From Ichthyophonus hoferi (taxonomy: Eukaryota > Opisthokonta > Ichthyosporea > Ichthyophonida > Ichthyophonidae), in assembly GCA_002751075.1 (NCBI GenBank), contig NAOQ01000004.1:136698-150297 (forward strand): a stretch of 13,600 nucleotides of DNA, given 5' to 3'. The position numbers were made by a program, and so were the translations under genes. Positions within the stretch are counted from its first letter, which is position 1; each line of letters begins with the position of its first letter. The notes beneath the pieces are model-generated. The model saw only the letters and a program-made list of their open reading frames with translations. It searched no databases and was not told where the DNA came from. This document shows, one piece after another, positions 7,439-13,600 of this stretch.

Positions 7439-7495
7439 TGTTACAAGACCATTAACTCCGAATGAACACATAGTTCGGCTGAAATCCTGATAACA
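7439..7495 (+). repeat. LTR 5'-end fragment
   Basis: TGTTACAAGACCATTAACTC followed by CGAATGAACA matches the start of the LTR at 9167 and 11692. It is followed after a short stretch by the inverted LTR, and LTR-like sequence in the same orientation resumes near 8210. This is the pattern expected if an inverted copy inserted into a forward LTR. Confidence 0.55.
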
Positions 7496-7511
7496 AGTAA
7501 TGATGCCATGA

Positions 7512-8209
7512 TCAGTCTTGTATTAGTTATCAGAATGGTAATTATGGTCATTTTATCGGATTTGTCTTTAAGGCTCAGTTGCTGTTGTAAGGGTTTTATA
7601 GAAGACCCATATACCAACTCTCTAGGTTACTGGTCATAGCAATTATACCTCTGTTCTAATTCAGAAAGAATTGATGCTTTGATTCGCTTGGACGCGGATG
7701 TGGAAATTACACAATGAGGTCAATCAGTAGGTGGTGATATATTACAATGTAATGTTAGTAAATAGTTCACTGAGTTCTGAACGAGCGAGTGATCTAGACA
7801 CTGATTATCATATGCGAGTGCCTATGGTGGATAAGACATTACGGTAACAATGTGATTATTACTGCATACATAAAATTAAATGCCACGTTTTGTGTGTCAC
7901 ACGTGCTTTCATATTTTTGCTACTGTTACCATGTATGTGAGCGGGTGCTTTATTATTGGCTTTTGCTCTCTTTTATACATACTTTACCACCCGTGCTAAC
8001 TTTTGGTTAACACCAATGTAGCTAGGTTCAATAACTTAAATGGAACCAATCATAAATATTCGTAGTCATACAACTCATGAAAGGTCATAGAGACCCACTA
8101 AGAATGCCTGATCAAGTCTTGATAAGGCTATACTAGTGTTTCCTTATTTGAATGGCTCAGTAGCTCTAATATGAATATGAGTACATTTGGAGTTAATGAT
8201 CTTATAACT
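7512..8209 (-). repeat. Copia-type LTR on the minus strand (probable solo LTR)
   Basis: The reverse complement runs from AGTTATAAGATCATTAACTC at 8209, through the block matching window positions 1-300 (ATTGAACCTAGCTACATTGG, TATAAAAG at 7970-7977, CACTCGCATATGATAATC), to CTGATAACTAATACAAG near 7517-7533. No internal coding sequence is attached, so it is best read as a solo LTR. It belongs to the same variant as the copy at 1-635. Confidence 0.75.
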
Positions 8210-8778
8210 TTAGTTAATTGAATGCTGTTCTCTAATATGTAAATCGATTTGTCAATACATAGTATGTGGTATGTGAACACTTACATCAATGAGGAAATTT
8301 GTTAATTTGCCATCCAAATGAAGAAAGAGTAGTATTTGAGTATCGCGGTAAGATCAAACCATTCTAGTGGGTTTCTGTGGCCTATCATGAATTGTATTAG
8401 CCAATAAGAACTCTTTCAGTCAGTCCTATTTACATTAGTGAATATAACTATGCAGGTGTTAACTGCAATTGGCATGCACGATTAAGATTGGAAAAGTATA
8501 AATGAAAATAGAAATAACTAATAAAGGGCATCTGGCACACCTGGGCATAGGCAGCAACCCCATATGCCTGTGTACATGCACGATACTGCCACAGGCAAGT
8601 GTGGATAGATTCATGACACACAAAACTTCGCATTCATTTATTATTTTTTTAAACACTATCATAATGTATTTATATATGAAGTCACATTATACAACACCCA
8701 ATTGGCGACCTTAAAGCCTGTGAGCAAGTCACTAGAACTACCACAGATAGTTATAGAACTTAAATGTAGTATCTGCTA
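8210..8778 (+). repeat. Copia-type LTR, forward, second variant
   Basis: TCTAGTGGGTTTCTGTGG, ATTAGCCAATAAG, AGGTGTTAACT, TATAAATG (8497-8504), CTGGCACACCTGGGCATA and GCCTGTGAGCAAGTCACTAG line up in order with about 11830-12290 of the 3' LTR. The right end, TAGTATCTGCTACA at 8765-8778, resembles TAGTATCTGTTGTA near 12904-12917. Apparent short reading frames across 8448-8714 on both strands are LTR sequence and not genes. Confidence 0.65.
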
Positions 8779-9166
8779 CAATTGCATGATCTTTGGGAAT
8801 AACTCCTGCTAACAACTCCTGATTAGCTGAAAAAGGTTGAAAAAAAGTTCACACGTGAGATGTTAAAATCAATCATAATGATTATGTTGTTTTAGTTTAG
8901 CAATTGATCATTTTTGTTGAGATTTAGCATAATTGAAAAGCATCCAATTACGCACATGTATGGCACTTAATATAAAATCTTAGCACTGACTGCCAAGTAG
9001 GTATGTATGTAATTATACAATCTTATCTCAGGGCATTTCCATTTACAGCTGCCTATGAGTGAGTTCATACTAGTTGGGCCGCAATCTATTCTTCTAGCCT
9101 CTATATATGGAGTCTTCCATATCACAGTTCTAATTCTATCAATAATTATATTGGAAATAAAACTAG
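8779..9166. other. Unassigned sequence within the copia complex
   Basis: No recognisable gag, protease or integrase sequence and no matching LTR block. AACTCCTGCTAACAACTCCTG (about 8801) is a small tandem repeat. A tRNA-complementary primer binding site was not recognised after 8778. Confidence 0.4.
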
Positions 9167-9312
9167 TGTTGCAAGATCATTAACTCCGAATGAACATGTA
9201 GTTCAAATTGATTTAGTGACACGTAGTTCGCATGAATTTACATTAGAGCTAATAAGCCATTCAAGTAGGGAAACACTCGTATAACCTTATCAAGATAGAA
9301 TCAGATATTCTT
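9167..9312 (+). repeat. LTR 5'-end piece beside the integrase remnant
   Basis: TGTTGCAAGATCATTAACTC, GACACGTAGTTCGCATGAAT, AAGCCATTCAAGTAGGGAAA and AACCTTATCAAGATAGAATC follow the first 150 bases of the 3' LTR in order (compare 11692-11825) and the end of the inverted LTR. Confidence 0.7.
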
Positions 9313-9314
9313 AT

Positions 9315-11580
9315 TCAATGAAACGGTGTTATATGAAATACAAACACCGGGTGCCAGTAGAACGACTGTGTGTCTTTGGCTGTAAAATCTACTATAGGCT
9401 CACTAGTATTGCCATTAAGGCAAAGTTCTCTTCTAGAGGATGGCTAGGATTATTTTTAGGATAAGACATTCTAAAATTAGGATGGATAGCAATAGACTGG
9501 GGCAATCGTTGAATCCACTAAGTGTAGCAGCATCTTTTTCAAAGGACCGTTTTCCTATGCAAAACAGCAATCCAAATCTATACTGCAAGATCTCATCCAG
9601 ATTACATGGGCAGATATTCCCACAGAAGATGTGGCAGTGGAAGAACTAACTTCTCATCCACCATCATCTCTTGAACATGAGAGAGATAAGAGAGAGATAA
9701 GTCCTACAACAACATCAGTGTGTCACCCACTCCTGCCGCCATTTTACAGCCTCAGGCAGGCCCCAAAGACCTTCCTAGGTCAGTGGAAAAGAATATGGCA
9801 GATTCATCAATAATAACAACAATTATGACGTGCTCATAAAGCAATAAATGGCGGAAAAACATGCACAAGAGCAATCAAAATACAAAACTCTGATAACCAG
9901 AAGCGGAACCACTTATGTCACCTACATTTCATTCCGCAAGCTAACGTTTATAACAGTTACAATAGCACTAGCAATAATTCCCCAGTTCCCCAGTCAGAAC
10001 TGCCAAATATTTTGCATCCCAAAGGAGTTCAAAATGCCATGCAAGTGCAACACAAAATGCAATGAATCTGTGCAATGGAAACTGAGATTACCACTCTCAC
10101 TGAGTATGCTACTTGGACCTTGCTTAAGCGGCCACTTGTGAGAACTACTGTCTTGCATAATCTATGGGTGCTTCACTGCAAACGAGATGACAAAGGACAA
10201 GTAGTCACACACAAGGCATGCCTAGTGGCACAAGGGTTCCAGGAAAAGAAGAGCGTCAATTATCAGAATATTTAGAGTCCACTATATTCATTTGTGATTA
10301 TTAGACTCTTGTTAAGCATAACAGAAGCCCCAAGAATATGATCTAGCTCAGTTAGATATCAAGGCATCCTATTTATATAGCGACATAGAGGCCCTAGTAT
10401 ATCTAGAGCAACTGCTAATGTTTGTGGAACCAGATAAATGGGAGCACGTTTGTAAATTGAAGTGAAGCCTCTATGGACTTCATGTTTCTGGACTACTGTG
10501 GAACTGAGCACTAAATGCTTTCCTATGGTCTATAGATTTCTACCCTTTAGAAACTGATACCTGTCTATACAAATTACATGGAAAAACAGGGTTCATGTGC
10601 CTCTGCATCTATGTTGAAAATATACTTATCTGTTCAGAAAATGTCAAGGATTGAGAGTGGTTCATCAACCAGACTTCAGCCAAGTATCCTACCAAGTCCA
10701 TGGGATTTCCCAACTCCTTCCTTGGCTACATGATCAGCAAGAATTCAGAAAGACGTATTCTACTATCTCAATGGAGATATATCACGAACTTAGTCTAGAG
10801 GTATGAACAACATGATGGATGGCCAAAACACATGCCTCTTCTTGCCAAGCACATCCACTCTGCAAATAATGAAGACATAGATCATAAACCTTGTGACTTA
10901 GTTACATATACGTCTCTAATTGTCTCTAATTGGGTGTTTAATCCGGATCAGTAAATTTAATAAACCAGATATCACTTTTAGTGTGGCCTTTATCCCTAGG
11001 TACTCTGCCAAGCCCAATATGGAGTACTAAGAAATGCTCCTACACCTTCTCAGGTACCTAAGCACATACCTGACAGAGACCATAGTGTACAAACCTGAAC
11101 CTATCAATCTGACTAGCTACTTGGATACAAAAGGTTTAACAAAAAGGTATCAGGATGTCAAGAGTATTGACGGTTACTGCATCTTCCTGGCTGGAGGATT
11201 GTTGAATTGGAACAGCAATAAGTAGACCATTTGTACCCTCTCATCAATGGAAAGTAAATTTGTCAGCATGATAGCCACCATGCAACAGACTACACACATT
11301 GCAGTCTCAATGGATAAACTAGGCTTCAACAGTGGAGGAGTACCACTGTACAACAATAATATAAGTGCCATGTGACCATGCAGCAAGATGTGTGTTCCTA
11401 AAAGCACATACTATATTGCTGTCCGTTTACACTACATCAGGAAAGCAGTAACCAATAACAAGATTGGAGTCAGAAGCATCTCATCTATGGATTAAGTTGC
11501 ACACTGCCTGACTAAGCTGTTTAGACCTAGACCACTCCAAATAGTCAAAACCTTCTGCATCTACAAATACAACTATAGGT
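9315..11580 (+). mobile_element. Copia internal region: integrase C-terminus, RT and RNase H remnants
   Basis: Three parts of a copia-type polyprotein can be recognised. Integrase C-terminal part, about 9320-9640: VFGCKIYYRL and a copia-style WLGLFLGYD. Reverse transcriptase, about 10075-10740: HKACLVAQGFQEK, QLDIKASYLYSDIEALVYLE, HVCKLK and ETDTCLYKLHGKTGF. RNase H, about 11090-11570: YLDTKGLTKRYQDVKSIDGY, LSSMESKFVSMIATMQQ and AVTNNKIGVRSISS. The order is that of Ty1/copia and not Ty3/gypsy, where integrase follows RNase H. Gag and protease were not recognised. The coding region is broken in many places and cannot be active. Confidence 0.85.
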
Positions 11581-11684
11581 GGAAAAATATCTTGTACTAC
11601 ATTTGGGGAAACGTAAATACGAGAGTGCATTGCCGAGTTAACAGTTTTCCTTTTTATTTGGCTCTCTATAACATTTGAGCCAAT

Positions 11685-11691
11685 GAGAGAG
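11685..11691 (+). promoter_or_regulatory. Purine tract before the 3' LTR
   Basis: GAGAGAG directly precedes TGTTACAAA, the start of the 3' LTR. This is where a polypurine tract, primer for plus-strand DNA in retrotransposons, is expected. It is short, so the call is modest. Confidence 0.45.
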
Positions 11692-11953
11692 TGTTACAAA
11701 ATTGTTAACTCTGAATGAACATGCAGTATAAATGATTAGTTGATACATAGTTTGCTTGTAGTGAATTGGTCAATGAGTCATATAAGGAAACACTAATATA
11801 ACCTTATCATGATAGAATTAGACATCCCTAGTGGATCTTTGTGATCTTCCATGAGTTGATTAGCCAATATGGATATTCATGATTAGCTCCATTAATTTAT
11901 TGAACCTAGCTACATTGGTGTTAACCAAAAGTAGCACTGTTGATAAAACAAAG

Positions 11954-11961
11954 TATAAAAA
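11954..11961 (+). promoter_or_regulatory. TATA box of the 3' LTR
   Basis: TATAAAAA, followed by TCAATAATAAAA, sits at the position conserved in all LTR copies of this window. Hairpin units start 24 bases downstream. Confidence 0.55.
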
Positions 11962-11984
11962 AAAATAAAAGTCAATAATAAAAG

Positions 11985-12083
11985 CCTGCTCACATGTATG
12001 CAGGAACACTAGTAAAAACCTCAATCCTGCTCACATATGTGGCAGCACTAATAAAAAATACCACCCACACACATATATGTGGG
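11985..12083 (+). repeat. Three tandem hairpin units downstream of the LTR TATA box
   Basis: Each unit can pair with itself: CCTGCTCACATGTATGCAGG (11985-12004), CTGCTCACATATGTGGCAG (12027-12045) and CCCACACACATATATGTGGG (12064-12083). They share a CACA..TATGTG heart, are 37-42 bases apart, and the first two are followed by an ACTARTAAAAA spacer. The pattern suggests a duplicated transcript-leader or terminator hairpin. Confidence 0.65.
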
Positions 12084-12340
12084 GAGCCCCCTGGCACACC
12101 CAGGAATATGTGGCAACCCCTCTTGCCTGTGTAAATGTATAATTATATTATAGGCAAATACGAATACATTTAAGACATGCAAAACGTTGCATTTATTTAT
12201 TATCTGTTAAACAATATAATAATATATTTATATATGTAGTCCTATTATACAACCCCTAATTGGTGACCTCGAAGCCTGTGAACAAATCATTGGAACTACC
12301 GTAATTTACTTTAAAAGAAAACCAAAGTCAACAATAATGA

Positions 12341-12400
12341 GACCCACTCACACATATACAGTAACACTGAGACCCACTCACACATATGCGGTATTGGTAG
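12341..12400 (+). repeat. Two 30-bp tandem units in the right half of the 3' LTR
   Basis: GACCCACTCACACATATACA (12341) and GACCCACTCACACATATGCG (12371) begin two adjacent 30-base units. The LTR at position 1 has only one such unit (GGCCCGTTCACACAAACGCGG, about 92-112), so the number of units varies between copies. Confidence 0.75.
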
Positions 12401-12915
12401 AAAAAATACAAAGGTCTCATAATGCACACAAATACTTTGCATTTAATTATATGATGTATTTAATAACCACATTGTTATTGCAATATATAATTCACTGTTG
12501 GCACTCGCATATGATAATTAATGTCCAGATCTCTCACTCATTCAGAACTCAGAGAAGACTGTTTACTAAGATTAAATAGTTATAATAGTTATTATTTACA
12601 TCGTAATATATCACCTTTTAATAATTGATCTTATTATGCAATTTTCACATTTGTACCCAAGTAAATAAAAACACCAATTCCTTCAGAATTAGAACAGAGA
12701 TATAATTACTACAGCCAGTTGTTTAGAGAGTCCGTATATGCGCCTTCTATAGAACCTCTACCACAAAAACCGATTCTTAAAGACAGATCTGATTAAGCAA
12801 TTATTACTACCACTGGTCCAACAAAAATAACTACTATTAAATATACCATTAAAAATTCCAACAGCTGCGGACAAGTGGCTAGAACTACCACAGAATCTGA
12901 TAACTAGTATCTGTT

Positions 12916-13565
12916 GTACCTAATTTTACTGATGTGCAATGTTCTATCTGCCACTAGTTAGTCTTGATTTATCACTGTCAACAAATTGTTTAAGAGCATA
13001 TACAATATGCTTCAAGTTCTATAATGCAGAATGAACTAATCGATAGGTCAATAACCTCATAATAAGCACAAAAGATACGATCAATAAAACTCATGACTCA
13101 AAGCCTGTCTGAGACCAGTTTATATACCCTTGTGGAGATCAATATAAGATAATGATAGAGGTACATCATTAATAGACTAATGGTTACCACAAATGCATCC
13201 TACCAGATACTAGAACAATCTATATGTGAAAAGATCCTTAGCATTAGGTAATAAATAAGTGAAATTTCTCATGTGCTCTGCTTGCAGTACATACAATTGC
13301 TTCGAGTTCAGATATATTTTAAACTTCTTACCATGTAACTTGTCATGTGTATAATAACTCTAGTCTGAATAAAAAAATATATAAATAGGTACTGAACAGT
13401 TATCCTCTGATAGTTCAACAGTACTAATTGTACTAGGTGACTTTCCAGTAAATAATTTAGTTAATATACTTCTACCTCTTGAGTTATATCTGACAAAATG
13501 TGTATGAAAAATTCTGGAAATGTATTAGTAAAACAAAATTATTAATATGACTGGATAGCACTCTC

Positions 13566-13571
<6 letters not shown>
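12916..13571. other. Right flank, no recognisable gene
   Basis: Mixed AT-rich sequence. TACAATATGCTTCAAGTTC (about 13006) and TACAATTGCTTCGAGTTC (about 13292) are similar 18-19 base segments 286 bases apart. A minus-strand frame of about 47 codons lies around 13210-13360 but resembles no family I know. No LTR blocks are seen after about 12915. Confidence 0.45.

Positions 13572-13597
<26 letters not shown>
13572..13597. repeat. 26-base T tract
   Basis: An uninterrupted run of T near the window end. On the minus strand it is a run of A. It may be the A tail of a LINE or SINE whose body lies to the right in reverse orientation, or a plain homopolymer. Confidence 0.85.
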
Positions 13598-13600
13598 AAA

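Larger units (their letters stand above)
7439..12915. mobile_element. Fossil Ty1/copia LTR retrotransposon complex, nested
   Basis: LTR-derived pieces lie at about 7439-7495 (+), 7512-8209 (-), 8210-8778 (+), 9167-9312 (+) and 11692-12915 (+), with an internal protein-coding remnant between about 9315 and 11580. LTR starts share TGTTRCAARATCATTAACTC. The family is called from the order integrase, then reverse transcriptase, then RNase H, and from copia-type motifs. The element is broken many times, has no intact coding region, and looks old from LTR divergence. It may include parts of more than one insertion of the same family. Confidence 0.8.
11692..12915 (+). repeat. Composite 3' LTR of the copia fossil
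   Basis: The left part (about 11692-12305) follows the 8210-8778 variant, ending in GCCTGTGAACAAATCATTGG. The right part (about 12309-12915) follows the other variant, as in 1-635 and 7512-8209, resuming at TTTAAAAGAAAACCAAAGTC and running to CTGATAACTAGTATCTGTTG. At about 1.2 kb it is longer than either variant. Two promoter/leader blocks therefore occur in tandem. The apparent 80-codon frame at 12337-12579 is LTR sequence. Confidence 0.7.

Noticed and set aside
7327-7490. Plus-strand ~55-codon frame before and into the first LTR piece
   Set aside because: It crosses from unique sequence into an LTR start shared by several copies, so the frame cannot be a simple conserved gene.
8448-8714. 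Overlapping short frames on both strands
   Set aside because: All lie within an LTR and are not kept in its other copies.
11174-11407. Minus-strand 77-codon frame with hydrophobic stretches
   Set aside because: It is the antisense shadow of the RNase H remnant.
9315-11580. Ty3/gypsy or LINE origin for the reverse transcriptase
   Set aside because: Integrase-like sequence comes before the reverse transcriptase, and the RNase H motifs are of copia type, so Ty1/copia fits better.
11985-12083. CRISPR-like array
   Set aside because: There are only three imperfect units with similar rather than unique spacers, in a eukaryotic LTR.
12337-12579. Plus-strand 80-codon frame with repeated RPTHTY
   Set aside because: The repeated peptide is simply the 30-bp tandem unit of the LTR.
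13210-13360. Minus-strand ~47-codon frame (GKKFKIYLNSKQLYVL and onward)
   Set aside because: It is short, has no family resemblance, and such lengths are expected by chance among AT-rich frames; no splice or start signal supports it.

Overview
The window is very AT-rich eukaryotic DNA, most likely from a fungus. The evidence is a spliced gene with a perfect TACTAAC branch point, whose protein core I recall from a small uncharacterised protein family of early-diverging fungi. Unusually for a fungus, the gene has introns of about 1.36 kb and 0.87 kb, swollen with simple repeats and a short dispersed repeat. This suggests a large, repeat-laden fungal genome. The lineage (for example a zygomycete-grade or entomophthoralean fungus) is a guess, not something the sequence proves.

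Layout. Positions 1 to ~635 hold part of an old long terminal repeat (LTR) cut by the window edge. Positions ~1073-1239 hold an island of higher GC on the minus strand that looks like the last coding exon of an unrecognised host gene. Positions ~2101-2287 hold a 60-bp direct repeat just upstream of the one clear host gene. That gene has three coding exons on the plus strand (2330-2541, 3901-4000, 4868-5038), totalling 160 codons. Positions ~4193-7153 carry several copies of a ~250-bp dispersed repeat (called R1 here) and one of two copies of a ~100-bp repeat (R2). Two R1 copies face each other inside intron 2 and could fold into a long hairpin in the transcript. Pentanucleotide and AT dinucleotide arrays are scattered through this part.

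Positions ~7439-12915 are a fossil complex of a Ty1/copia-type LTR retrotransposon: LTR pieces in both orientations, one apparently inserted into another, followed by an internal region with recognisable C-terminal integrase, reverse transcriptase and RNase H parts, and a 3' LTR of composite structure. The element is broken in many places and looks old, since LTR copies match at only about four bases in five by eye. The right end, ~12916-13571, has no recognisable gene and closes with a 26-base T tract.

I see no working multi-gene system, no tRNA or rRNA gene and no CRISPR array. The most interesting items are the conserved but unnamed fungal gene, the inverted R1 pair in its second intron, the duplicated sequence at its promoter, the possible minus-strand terminal exon, and the tandem hairpin units just downstream of the LTR TATA boxes.
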